This document shows, piece by piece, positions 53,808 to 61,140 of a DNA stretch of 64,000 bases; the stretch's first letter is position 1; every line of letters begins with the position of its first letter. The stretch covers positions 124,001-188,000 of the forward strand of contig NZ_LIRF01000005.1 in the NCBI RefSeq assembly GCF_001297705.1. The letters run 5' to 3'. Below the pieces are notes generated by a model, which did no database searches, had not been told where the DNA came from, and was given only the letters and a program-made list of their open reading frames with translations. The DNA comes from Chryseobacterium sp. ERMR1:04. Its GTDB lineage: Bacteria; Bacteroidota; Bacteroidia; Flavobacteriales; Weeksellaceae. The translations under genes and the position numbers were made by a program.

Positions 53808-54620
53808 ATGGCTACAAATTCAATAGGGCAGATTGTTGCTGAGGTAACAAGAAAAGAATATATCACAGAACACTATATCAGAGTGTATTTATATTCTCCG
53901 GATGTTCAACAGTTTAAAAATACAACCATTGGAGATAACAATAAAATTGCAGTTCCTCCAAAAGGATTGAATGAAATCCATTTCCCGACGTTAGGTGTGA
54001 ACCATCAATGGATTCATCCGTCAAAAGAAGTAGCACCAAGCGTAAGAACGTATACGCATCGTGGAATTGATATCGAGAAAAATGAAATTTTCATCGACTT
54101 TGTAGATCATGGCGATGGCGGACCAGCCTCAAGATGGGTGAGAGAAGCAGAAGTGGGTTCTAAATTAGGCGTGATGATGCGCGCTGAAGGAAAAGAACTT
54201 TATCCTCAGGCAGATTGGTACTTTTTAATTGGTGACGGAACAGCAATTCCTGTATTGAGTGCAATTTTGGAAACGCTTCCCGAAACCGCAAAAGGAGTGT
54301 GTATCATCGAAGTTCATGGAAAGGGAGATGAACAAGTGCTGGAAACAAAAGCGGATATTACATTTATCTGGATTCATAATTCTGAACCTCATGTGAAAAG
54401 TGAGTTGGCTCAAGTGGTAAAAACCATAAAAATTCCTGAAACATCAAAATTCGGATATGTGGCGGCAGAATTTTCAAGTGTAAAAGAAATCCGTTCTTAT
54501 TTGAGAAAAGAAAAAAGCTGGACACAACAGGAATTATACGCCTATTCTTACTGGAAAGCCGGAGTTGCAGAAAATGAATCTCAGGCGGATAGGCAGAAGG
54601 AAAAAGAGATTGTTGAGTAG
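53808..54620 (+). CDS. Siderophore-interacting protein (FAD-binding ferric reductase)
   Basis: A 270-residue protein of the ViuB/YqjH group, which reduces Fe(III)-siderophores in the cytoplasm using NAD(P)H and FAD to release iron. The FAD-binding barrel has VRTYTHRGID (the R-x-Y-T flavin motif, about 81) and IDFVDHGDGGPASRWV. The NAD(P) part has LIGDGTAIPVLSAILETLP and VAAEFSSVKEIRSYL, with the C-terminal YAYSYWKAGVAE, all conserved in the family. Directly follows the TonB receptor and probably shares iron regulation with it. A Fur box could not be assigned. Confidence 0.93.
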   Translation: MATNSIGQIVAEVTRKEYITEHYIRVYLYSPDVQQFKNTTIGDNNKIAVPPKGLNEIHFPTLGVNHQWIHPSKEVAPSVRTYTHRGIDIEKNEIFIDFVDHGDGGPASRWVREAEVGSKLGVMMRAEGKELYPQADWYFLIGDGTAIPVLSAILETLPETAKGVCIIEVHGKGDEQVLETKADITFIWIHNSEPHVKSELAQVVKTIKIPETSKFGYVAAEFSSVKEIRSYLRKEKSWTQQELYAYSYWKAGVAENESQADRQKEKEIVE

Positions 54621-54631
54621 GATAAAGATAG

Positions 54632-54661
54632 AAAACCTGAGCTTTTATGTTCAGGTTTTTC
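54632..54661 (+). terminator. Terminator after the siderophore-interacting protein gene
   Basis: AAAACCTGA pairs with TCAGGTTTTT around a ten-base loop; T-run follows. Confidence 0.8.
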
Positions 54662-54750
54662 ATTTGACGGTATTGTGTTATGTTATTCTGAAGGGGAGCG
54701 TAGCGTAATGGAAAATTGGTTTGCATTCACAAATATTCATTACTTATTTT

Positions 54751-54870
54751 GGGAGCTTTATCCTGCTATCCACTCATACTCCTCGCGCCGGCACCCAGCC
54801 AACGCTCGAATCCTCCAGCGTTCCTTTTTCTTGCTGTGGGGTAACCGTTTTTATCAGGGCTAGGGCTTTT
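54751..54870. repeat. GC-richer intergenic block, probable dispersed element
   Basis: This block begins GGGAGCTTTATCCTGCTAT and ends ATCAGGGCTAGGGC. It is clearly richer in G and C than its surroundings, has no credible gene, and contains the hairpin AACGCT/AGCGTT (54801-54822). The layout resembles an intergenic repeat I associate with flavobacterial genomes; only one copy is in this window. Confidence 0.4.
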
Positions 54871-54905
54871 GTTGTTTTTCTCAACATTCATTATCACCAT
54901 AAAGT

Positions 54906-54990
54906 TTGTCATCCTGAAAGGATCTCAACACATAAATTCAAAAAAAGATTAGAGATTCTTCACTTCACTGCGTTCCATTCAGAATGACAG
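54906..54990. repeat. About 82-bp inverted repeat, family B
   Basis: Starts TTTGTCATCCTGAAAGGATC and ends CATTCAGAATGACAG, so the ends are inverted copies of GTCAT-CTGA-. A second copy is at 60156-60238. Confidence 0.65.
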
Positions 54991-55066
54991 TTTCGCGAAA
55001 TATTCCAAGGCAAAAGAAGAAAAGTTACTTATTCGTAACCCTTATCAACTCTTACTTGTGCTTGTA

Positions 55067-55099
55067 AACCTAACAGGTTTCAAAAACCTGTTAGGTTTG
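55067..55099. repeat. Perfect 15-bp palindrome
   Basis: AAACCTAACAGGTTT and AAACCTGTTAGGTTT pair completely across a three-base CAA loop. It has no gene next to it needing a terminator on the plus strand; it is probably a dispersed palindrome. The rest of the 54621-55229 gap has no gene. Confidence 0.7.
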
Positions 55100-55170
55100 T
55101 CTTATTACTTAGAAAAATAATGTTTCAATTTGTCAGTAGGTAAAATATTTTTTATTGTAATACAACGTAA

Positions 55171-55197
55171 AATCCCTTGAAAATAATTCAAGGGATT
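55171..55197 (-). terminator. Terminator of the MoxR-type ATPase gene
   Basis: AATCCCTTGAA pairs perfectly with TTCAAGGGATT around a five-base loop, just beyond the stop at 55230. Confidence 0.75.
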
Positions 55198-55229
55198 AAT
55201 TTTAATAATCAATTTCAAAAAACTGAATT

Positions 55230-56684
55230 TTAATTTCTTAAAAACTGTCCAATTCCTGTAGAATCAAACGTGAAAGTATTTTGATTTTCAGCTTTATCTA
55301 ATTTTTTACTGATGGTTAAAGCCCATAAAACTAATTCTTTGCAGAAGTTTTGATCTTCGATACTTAATTCTGAAGTATTTTCCTCAACAACTTCTACCAA
55401 AGGCTTGATGCTGTTGAGTTTGCTGTAGAATTCTTCATCAGTATCGGTGTAATTAAGTTCAAGGTGGTTTTTGTTAAACCATTTAATTAAGTCGGTGTAC
55501 GGGTTTTTTATCCCGTCTTTTTCCAGTTTAGAGATACGGGGGAAGATATTTTCAAATTGTATCATGACCGCTTTGTCAATCAATATTTTTGCTACATAAT
55601 CTGCACCTTCCTGTTCACCTTCATATACCAATTCAATTTTTCCTGTAATAGATGGAATAATCGATAAAAAGTCAAGCAGACGAACAGTCGTTTTTTCAGC
55701 ATCTGATTCAATTAAACGCAATTTGGCTGCAGCGACTAAATTTTCCATCGCACTGATGGTAAGTCTTGCACTTACGCCACTTTTCGCATCTACATATTCG
55801 CTGTCACGCGCTACAAAAGCAACCTGCTCTAAAAGATCTTTTGCTAAATTAGGGATCTGGATTTGTGATTTATCTTGAGTTGAAATGGCAGCTTCCTGTT
55901 CTGTAATTTGTCGGGCCAAAGCAATTGTTTTGGGGTAATGAGTGAAAATTTGTGAGCCAATTCTGTCTTTCAATGGCGTGACAATGCTTCCACGATTGGT
56001 ATAATCTTCCGGATTTGCGGTAAATACAAACTGAATATCAAGAGGCATTCTCAATTGAAATCCACGAATCTGAATATCACCTTCCTGTAAAATATTAAAC
56101 AAAGAAACCTGAATTCTAGCCTGTAAATCGGGTAATTCATTCAATACAAATATAGAACGGTTGGCACGGGGAATCATTCCGTAATGTAAAACACGTTCAT
56201 CTGAATAAGGAAGTTTTAACGTTGCTGCTTTAATAGGATCGATGTCACCAATTAAATCCGCAACATTTACATCAGGAGTCGCCAGTTTTTCAAAGAAACG
56301 GTTGGAGCGGTGTACCCATGAAATAGGAGTTGCATCACCATGTTCGGCGATAAGATCTCTGGCATATTTTGAAATGGGTTTAAACGGACTATCATTGATT
56401 TCAGAACCTTTTACGATCGGCATATATTCATCAAGAAGGCTTACCATGCTTCTTGCAATTCTTGTTTTTGCCTGTCCACGTAAACCTAATAAATTAATGT
56501 GATGCCCTGCAAGAATCGCTTTTTTCAATTGGGGAACTACCGAATCTTCATAGCCCCAAAGTCCTTCAAATACGGGTTCTTTGGCTTTAATCTTTGCAAT
56601 TAAGTTGGCCTGAATTTCTTCATTAATCGTTTTATCTTGGTATCCTGATTTTTTTAATTCTTTGAATGTAATATCGTTTTTCAT
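55230..56684 (-). CDS. MoxR-type AAA+ ATPase (magnesium chelatase subunit I-like)
   Basis: A 484-residue ATPase. The P-loop is NLLGLRGQAKTRIAR (about 64-78), the Walker B is RSIFVLNELPDLQARIQVSL (E in NELPDL), and sensor 1 is VFTANPEDYTNRGSIV; LIGDIDPIKAATLKL is a typical insertion before Walker B. The C-terminal half is helical with a lid. MoxR-type ATPases work with a von Willebrand factor A partner as metal-inserting or protein-remodelling chaperones; the partner is the gene at 56856, on the same strand and upstream. The start is ATG 56684. Confidence 0.9.
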   Translation of the reverse strand: MKNDITFKELKKSGYQDKTINEEIQANLIAKIKAKEPVFEGLWGYEDSVVPQLKKAILAGHHINLLGLRGQAKTRIARSMVSLLDEYMPIVKGSEINDSPFKPISKYARDLIAEHGDATPISWVHRSNRFFEKLATPDVNVADLIGDIDPIKAATLKLPYSDERVLHYGMIPRANRSIFVLNELPDLQARIQVSLFNILQEGDIQIRGFQLRMPLDIQFVFTANPEDYTNRGSIVTPLKDRIGSQIFTHYPKTIALARQITEQEAAISTQDKSQIQIPNLAKDLLEQVAFVARDSEYVDAKSGVSARLTISAMENLVAAAKLRLIESDAEKTTVRLLDFLSIIPSITGKIELVYEGEQEGADYVAKILIDKAVMIQFENIFPRISKLEKDGIKNPYTDLIKWFNKNHLELNYTDTDEEFYSKLNSIKPLVEVVEENTSELSIEDQNFCKELVLWALTISKKLDKAENQNTFTFDSTGIGQFLRN

Positions 56685-56759
56685 TTTCTTTTTTATTATT
56701 TCTAATGGGATGGAGAAAGGTTTAATGGTTGATATTTAACGTTTGATGTCTGTCTTTTT

Positions 56760-56815
56760 GTGTCCACGGGTTGTACCCGAGGCTATTGTTGTTGAACCAC
56801 TTCGTGGTTCGTTGT
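56760..56815. repeat. Two mini-hairpins between the MoxR and VWA genes
   Basis: CGGGT-TGT-ACCCG (near 56767) and AACCAC-TTC-GTGGTT (near 56796) are short perfect palindromes with three-base loops, of the same style as at 29422-29502. They lie between the two cognate genes. Confidence 0.6.
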
Positions 56816-56855
56816 GTTAACTTCAAGCCTTAAGTTTCCCAAATCCAGCCTTTAT

Positions 56856-57998
56856 TTAAATTCTCTTTATTCTGTTTTTTTCGTAATCTTCAAAAATCAT
56901 TTCTCCCAAACCGGAGAGACCCGTTAAGAATGCTTTCCCTTGATTTTGAGCAGTAAATGCATTCACAAACTGACGAAGATAAGGATCTTGCGCAATCATG
57001 AATGTGGTGATCGGAATTTTAAGTTTTCTAGCTTCTGCTGCTTTGTTTAAACATTGGTTGACAATCCTTTCATCTAAGCCTACGCTATTCATATAAAATT
57101 CTCCGGTGGGAAGCTTAATACAACTTGGTTTTCCATCGGTGATCATAAAGATCTGCTTATTGGTATTTCTTTTTCTGCGAAGAATATCCATTGCCAATTC
57201 CAACCCGGCAACAGTGTTGGTATGATAGGGACCGACTTGTAAGTAGGGTAAATCTTTGATTTTGATGGGCCATGCTTCGTTTCCAAAAACAATAATATCA
57301 ATGGAATCTTTGGGGTATTTTCGTTTGATGAGTTCCACCAATGCCATCGCTACTTTTTTGGCAGGCGTGATACGATCTTCACCATATAAAATCATGGAGT
57401 GACTGATGTCGATCATTAAAACAGTACTCATTTGGGCTTTATGCTTGGTTTCCTCTACAATGAGATCGTCTTCTGTAAGTCGTAAATCTGAAATCCCGTT
57501 ATTGATCTGAGCGTTTTTTAAGCTTTCGGTCATATTCACCGTTGAAAGATCATCTCCATATTGGAAATTACGGTTTTCATCATCCCGTTCATCACCAACG
57601 CCTGTTTTTGTGGTGCGATGATTTCCGACACCGCTTTTTTTGAGCTTTCCAAAAATTTGATCTAAGGCATATTCACGTAAAGCAGCTTCCAGTTTGGCGG
57701 TTAGGATGTTTTTACCTTTTCCTGAACCTGAGTTGCCGTCTTTAGAATCTTCTTCCTCCTTAATGTATCCACGTTTTTTTAAGTCGGCTTCAAAATCTTC
57801 GAGAGAATATTCATCATTGAAAATAGTATATTCTTTATCCAACATATCAAGCCACTCAAAGGCTTCTTCAATATCCCCGGAAGTATGCGTCAGTAAATCT
57901 TTGAAAACATCAAATACCCGATCAAAATGCGATATGTCTTCCGGAATGTGTTTACTGAAAGTATATCCTTTTTGAAAATTAAAATCTTTATTTGTCAT
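56856..57998 (-). CDS. VWA-domain protein, partner of the MoxR-type ATPase
   Basis: A 380-residue protein. The N-terminal half is acidic and helical, with a low-complexity Lys/Asp/Ser linker (EEDSKDGNSGSGKGKN, about 88-104). The C-terminal half (about 190-370) is a von Willebrand factor A domain with the metal site MIDISHSMILYGEDRITPAK (D-x-S-x-S), TNTVAGLELAMDIL (Thr) and MITDGKPSCIKLP (Asp). No signal peptide or membrane helix, so it is cytoplasmic. It belongs with the ATPase gene downstream, together forming a MoxR-VWA module; the target protein or cofactor is unknown. Confidence 0.9.
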   Translation of the reverse strand: MTNKDFNFQKGYTFSKHIPEDISHFDRVFDVFKDLLTHTSGDIEEAFEWLDMLDKEYTIFNDEYSLEDFEADLKKRGYIKEEEDSKDGNSGSGKGKNILTAKLEAALREYALDQIFGKLKKSGVGNHRTTKTGVGDERDDENRNFQYGDDLSTVNMTESLKNAQINNGISDLRLTEDDLIVEETKHKAQMSTVLMIDISHSMILYGEDRITPAKKVAMALVELIKRKYPKDSIDIIVFGNEAWPIKIKDLPYLQVGPYHTNTVAGLELAMDILRRKRNTNKQIFMITDGKPSCIKLPTGEFYMNSVGLDERIVNQCLNKAAEARKLKIPITTFMIAQDPYLRQFVNAFTAQNQGKAFLTGLSGLGEMIFEDYEKNRIKRI

Positions 57999-58180
57999 AA
58001 GATGTTGATGCTGTTTAAAAGATACAAGTTATGGAAATATTTTTGCAAGAGTAGGGTGGGGGAAATAGAAAATACTAATGATGGTGATAAGAATGAGAGT
58101 ATAACATTCATAAAATTTTCCATGAACTACACTCGAAGAATAAGACTATATTTGATGGCTATACAAGGAAAAATTAAAGT

Positions 58181-58618
58181 ATGAAAATTGGTTTAACCTC
58201 TGATACTCCGAGTGCCAAGTGGTGTAGGGTAAGTGAAATAGGAGATGAGCTGTATACTTATGAGCAGGATGTCCTTTTAAAATATACGGATAAGCTTAGT
58301 TTTGAATTATGGGTGTGTTTTCGTTGTCTTCCTAAAGCCTATGAATGGAAACCAAAAAGAAGATTTTATAAGGATGAGAATGCACTGGGAATGGATTTAT
58401 TAATTGAAGAAGAAACAATCCGTCCTTTTACAGGTGGCAGATATCATCCGTTATCCAAAGATGAACAACGGCTCATTATGGGCGAAATTTTTTATAATTT
58501 TTTGATAGAAACGCTCAAAAGATATAAAAACAAAGTTCCTGGCATTGTAGAATATGGAGAAGAATTGATTAAAGATACTCATATTTGGGCTATTAAAAAT
58601 AAATGGCTTGAGATGTAA
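58181..58618 (+). CDS. Hypothetical cytoplasmic protein
   Basis: A 145-residue protein without signal or membrane segments. It contains CRVSEIGDELYTYEQDVLLK, LSFELWVCFRCLPKAYEWKP and a helical C-terminal half (KDEQRLIMGEIFYNFLIETL). I do not recognise a family. Size, acid/base balance and lonely position resemble immunity proteins or small regulatory proteins, but no toxin gene is beside it, so this is only a comparison. ATG 58181 is the first good start. The upstream frame from 57927 to 58184 is not convincing. Confidence 0.65.
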   Translation: MKIGLTSDTPSAKWCRVSEIGDELYTYEQDVLLKYTDKLSFELWVCFRCLPKAYEWKPKRRFYKDENALGMDLLIEEETIRPFTGGRYHPLSKDEQRLIMGEIFYNFLIETLKRYKNKVPGIVEYGEELIKDTHIWAIKNKWLEM

Positions 58619-58681
58619 ACGATTCAATTGTTTGATGAGTGAGAGATGTAAAATATAACAGTAATGAAAATTTTAATTAAT

Positions 58682-58689
58682 TATATTTG
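58682..58689 (+). promoter_or_regulatory. Putative -7 box of the 58708 lipoprotein gene
   Basis: TATATTTG matches TAnnTTTG, 18 bases before the ATG. Confidence 0.4.
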
Positions 58690-58707
58690 TAAACAATAAA
58701 CATATCA

Positions 58708-59256
58708 ATGATGAAAAAAATAGTATTTCTGGTTTCCGCCGCTCTGATATTAAATTCTTGCGTAGTGTCTACTGCCGCAAAAGTGGTAAAAGGAGCTGTA
58801 AATGTAAGCTACAAAGCTGTAAAAGGAACTGTTAACGGAATCAGCTGGGCTGTTCGTAAAGCCAACGGAAAAATTGATGAAGACCGTCTGGACGGTACCT
58901 GGAAAGTAGTAGGAGTGTACCGTGGTTCTTTTGAAGACTTCACTAAAGATCAAAATCCTGAAAGTTCATTTACATCAGAATGTACAGATAGTTTTGATCA
59001 GATTATTTTCAAGGCTAAAAAATCTAAATTTCAACCCGTTCATTGCAGTTCTGAGAAAGAAGACTGGGTGAAATATTCTTTAGAATTCGGAAAAAATCCG
59101 ATCACGAAAGAAAAGGAAAATTATATAGAATACAATTCCAATAATTATATTTCCGTGATTGATGTAAATAATAAAACAATGGTTCTGGAAGGAAATCTGA
59201 TGCCTAAATTGGCGTTTTCTGGCGCTAAATTATATCTTTTAGAAAAGGTTAAATAA
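58708..59256 (+). CDS. Lipocalin-like lipoprotein
   Basis: A 182-residue predicted lipoprotein: signal with lipobox LILNSC (Cys at residue 17), then a repetitive helical stretch (AAKVVKGAVNVSYKAVKGTV, 23-42) and a beta domain that starts LDGTWKVVGVYRGSFEDF (about residue 65), the Gly-x-Trp pattern of lipocalin-like proteins. Later SDNFDQIIF-like and MVLEGNLMPKLAFSGAKLYLL strands. Three cysteines in the domain (STECTDS-like and VHCSSE) might form a disulfide. Probably an outer-membrane-attached binding protein; ligand unknown. A -7 box precedes it. Confidence 0.75.
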   Translation: MMKKIVFLVSAALILNSCVVSTAAKVVKGAVNVSYKAVKGTVNGISWAVRKANGKIDEDRLDGTWKVVGVYRGSFEDFTKDQNPESSFTSECTDSFDQIIFKAKKSKFQPVHCSSEKEDWVKYSLEFGKNPITKEKENYIEYNSNNYISVIDVNNKTMVLEGNLMPKLAFSGAKLYLLEKVK

Positions 59257-59333
59257 GTTTTATTTTACCTGCAAAAGGTAAAAAAGCCCTCAAAGTAAAA
59301 ATATTGTCTTTTATTTTTCCCGCGTAAAACCCT

Positions 59334-59341
59334 TATCTTTG
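59334..59341 (+). promoter_or_regulatory. Putative -7 box of the methyltransferase gene
   Basis: TATCTTTG matches TAnnTTTG and ends 17 bases before ATG 59359. Confidence 0.45.
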
Positions 59342-59358
59342 CCTCATTAAAATAAGGC

Positions 59359-60063
59359 ATGAAAGATTTAATGGGTAGAGCAATCTGGGATTATTTTCAT
59401 AATGAAAATCCTGAAGATCTGCAGACTGAAACTTCAATTTCTGAACTGGATGAACTTCCTGTAGAATATCTTTTCAGAGATTTTGAAGAGATGAATGAAA
59501 TTGAACAAAAAGCGTTGGAATTATCTCAAGGAAAAATTTTGGATATTGGAGCAGGAGCAGGTTCGCACGCATTGTATCTTCAAAATGAAAGGAATCTTGA
59601 GGTGCTGGCTTTAGATGTTTCTCCTAAATCGGTTGAGGTTTGTACGCTAAGAGGAATCAAAAATGCAGTGTGTGAAAACATGCTTGATTTTTCGGGTCAG
59701 ACTTTTGACACCATCTTATTATTGATGAATGGAACGGGAATTTTTGAAAGTCTATTGACCATTGATAAGTACCTTCAAAAGTTACACTCATTAGTGAATG
59801 AAAACGGACAAATCCTTATCGACAGCACTGATATCTTATATATGTTTGATCGCGATGATGATGGTGGAGTTTTAATTCCGGCGGGAGGATATTACGGAGA
59901 GTTAGATTATATCGTTCATTATAAAGGCGAATCAGAAGAGCCTATAAAATGGTTGTATCTTGATTTTAATACTTTGCAAAATGCTGCTGGAAATAATGGT
60001 TTTCATATTGAAAAAGTGATGCAGGATGAAGATGCTTATTTAGCAAAACTGACTAAGAAATAA
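59359..60063 (+). CDS. Class I SAM-dependent methyltransferase
   Basis: A 234-residue methyltransferase. Motif I is GKILDIGAGAGSHALYLQ (about 55-72), with the acidic strand-2 end LEVLALDVSPKSVEV and ENMLDFSGQTFDTILLLMNG in the motif IV position, where MNGTGIF stands for the usual acceptor-contact residues. The N-terminal part (MGRAIWDYFHNENPEDLQTE) is typical of a cytoplasmic family that often carries out small-molecule methylation in Bacteroidota. Substrate unknown. Single gene with a promoter-like TATCTTTG. Confidence 0.88.
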   Translation: MKDLMGRAIWDYFHNENPEDLQTETSISELDELPVEYLFRDFEEMNEIEQKALELSQGKILDIGAGAGSHALYLQNERNLEVLALDVSPKSVEVCTLRGIKNAVCENMLDFSGQTFDTILLLMNGTGIFESLLTIDKYLQKLHSLVNENGQILIDSTDILYMFDRDDDGGVLIPAGGYYGELDYIVHYKGESEEPIKWLYLDFNTLQNAAGNNGFHIEKVMQDEDAYLAKLTKK

Positions 60064-60069
60064 ATGGTT

Positions 60070-60314
60070 TTGTTCATTGCGAGAAGAGAAGTGGTTTATA
60101 CTGAGTCTGCTAATGTGAAGTAATATTATTAAAATACACAGAGCTAAACAAAGTGTTTGTCATCCTGGAAGGATCTAAGCAAATTTATTAGAAATGAGTT
60201 TTGAAAGATTCGTGTTTAGATTCCTACGGAATGACAAACTAGCGGGATAATAAATTCAGAAAAAGCAGAATAAAACAAACGAGATTGCTTCGTCGTTTCA
60301 CTCCTCGCAATGAC
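60070..60314. repeat. Family A repeat halves flanking a nested family B repeat
   Basis: 60070-60092 (GTTCATTGCGAG) and 60281-60314 (GAGATTGCTTCG to CTCGCAATGACA) look like the two arms of the family A element. Between them sits a full family B element at 60156-60238 (TTTGTCATCCTGGAAGGATC to ACGGAATGACAAAC). No gene lies in the 60064-60415 gap. Confidence 0.6.
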
Positions 60315-60324
60315 AGATAAAAAC

Positions 60325-60356
60325 AAAAAAGACGCATAAATTTATGCGTCTTTCTT
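60325..60356. terminator. Bidirectional terminator
   Basis: GACGCATAAA pairs completely with TTTATGCGTC, flanked by A6 and T-rich DNA. Confidence 0.75.
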
Positions 60357-60415
60357 ATTTTTAAGTATTGAAGGTTATTTAGTTTCAACATTAGAAATGT
60401 ATTGTAGAATATATA

Positions 60416-60649
60416 TTATAATTTAGTAAATCTCAATAAAAAATAACTTGAAAATAATCCCTGATAATTGATGAAAATTAATGTGAGCATAGCAATTGCA
60501 AGAATTACAGGGAAAATGAATGATTGAGCTCTGTATTCAAGTCTTTTAGGCATCATGAGAACCCAGATTATAATTAAAATTAATGGGCCTAAAATTACAG
60601 GAAGAATTTCGGGACTATATCTCGAAGAGTTTGAAAACCCATTTTCCAT
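60416..60649 (-). CDS. Small membrane protein of unknown function
   Basis: A 77-residue protein with two or three hydrophobic segments (LPVILGPLILIIIWVLM, residues 17-33, and FIFPVILAIAMLTLIFINY, about 45-63). No family recognised. It starts nine bases after the stop of the 60659 gene on the same strand, so the two are very probably co-transcribed and may form a membrane pair. The N-terminus (MENGFSNSSRYSPEI) lies on the outside or inside depending on charge; the basic loop (MPKRLEYRAQS) suggests it is cytoplasmic. Confidence 0.65.
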   Translation of the reverse strand: MENGFSNSSRYSPEILPVILGPLILIIIWVLMMPKRLEYRAQSFIFPVILAIAMLTLIFINYQGLFSSYFLLRFTKL

Positions 60650-60658
60650 TAAAAATTT

Positions 60659-61078
60659 CTAAGTAAAATATTGAAAAGGAATATAGATAATTCCGAACAA
60701 AAAGGTAAAGACTGCTGAAGCGTATTTTTTTAGTTTTATAAAATTTAGGCTTAACAAAAAAGCACCATAAAAAGTTCCCAAAAACATACTTGAACTTAAA
60801 AGTAATGCTCTTGAATACAATCTCACAGCAGATGAATCTGTTGTAATATGATCTTTCCAATCTTCAATTTCTTCGTTCTTTTTTTCTTCTTCAGCCTCTT
60901 TTTTATTTCGGATGATATTCTGAATATTTATTTTTTCTTCGTCAGTAAAAGTTCGTCCTCTTTCCTCAAGAACCTCAAAAGCCATTTGAACAGCTTCGGG
61001 AGTAAAACGGTTTCCTTCTTTTACATATTTTTCTAATTCGCTAGTGGAGAGTTTCCGTAAAACATTTCTGTTGACCAT
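60659..61078 (-). CDS. Membrane protein with N-terminal cytoplasmic coiled domain, unknown function
   Basis: A 139-residue protein. Residues 1-75 are soluble and highly charged: LRKLSTSELEKYVKEGNRFT, PEAVQMAFEVLEERGRTFTD and a Glu/Lys helix (NKKEAEEEKKNEEIEDWKD). Two hydrophobic segments follow (about 88-110 and 120-137), ending FGIIYIPFQYFT. The L-S-x-x-E-L N-terminus resembles small helical domains that occur fused to membrane segments in Bacteroidota, but I cannot name a family. Forms an operon with the 77-residue membrane protein downstream. Confidence 0.7.
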   Translation of the reverse strand: MVNRNVLRKLSTSELEKYVKEGNRFTPEAVQMAFEVLEERGRTFTDEEKINIQNIIRNKKEAEEEKKNEEIEDWKDHITTDSSAVRLYSRALLLSSSMFLGTFYGAFLLSLNFIKLKKYASAVFTFLFGIIYIPFQYFT

Positions 61079-61093
61079 AATAGTTGTAATAAA

Positions 61094-61119
61094 AAAATGG
61101 GCATGAAAATGCCCATTTT
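61094..61119. terminator. Terminator between metG and the membrane protein pair
   Basis: AAAATGGGCAT pairs completely with ATGCCCATTTT around a GAAA loop; serves metG on the minus strand. Confidence 0.85.
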
Positions 61120-61140
61120 ATGTATAGTTTACATTAGAAT

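Noticed and set aside
54675..54987. Two overlapping plus-strand frames of 62 and 88 codons in the repeat-rich spacer
   Set aside because: They run through the GC-rich block and the family B repeat; the translations are not protein-like.
57927..58184. 85-codon plus-strand frame before the 58181 gene
   Set aside because: It overlaps the start of the VWA gene on the other strand and has no protein-like pattern.
59264..59284. TTTTACCT/AAGGTAAAA hairpin after the 58708 gene as a terminator
   Set aside because: The stem is followed by A residues on the plus strand, the wrong way round for a terminator of that gene.
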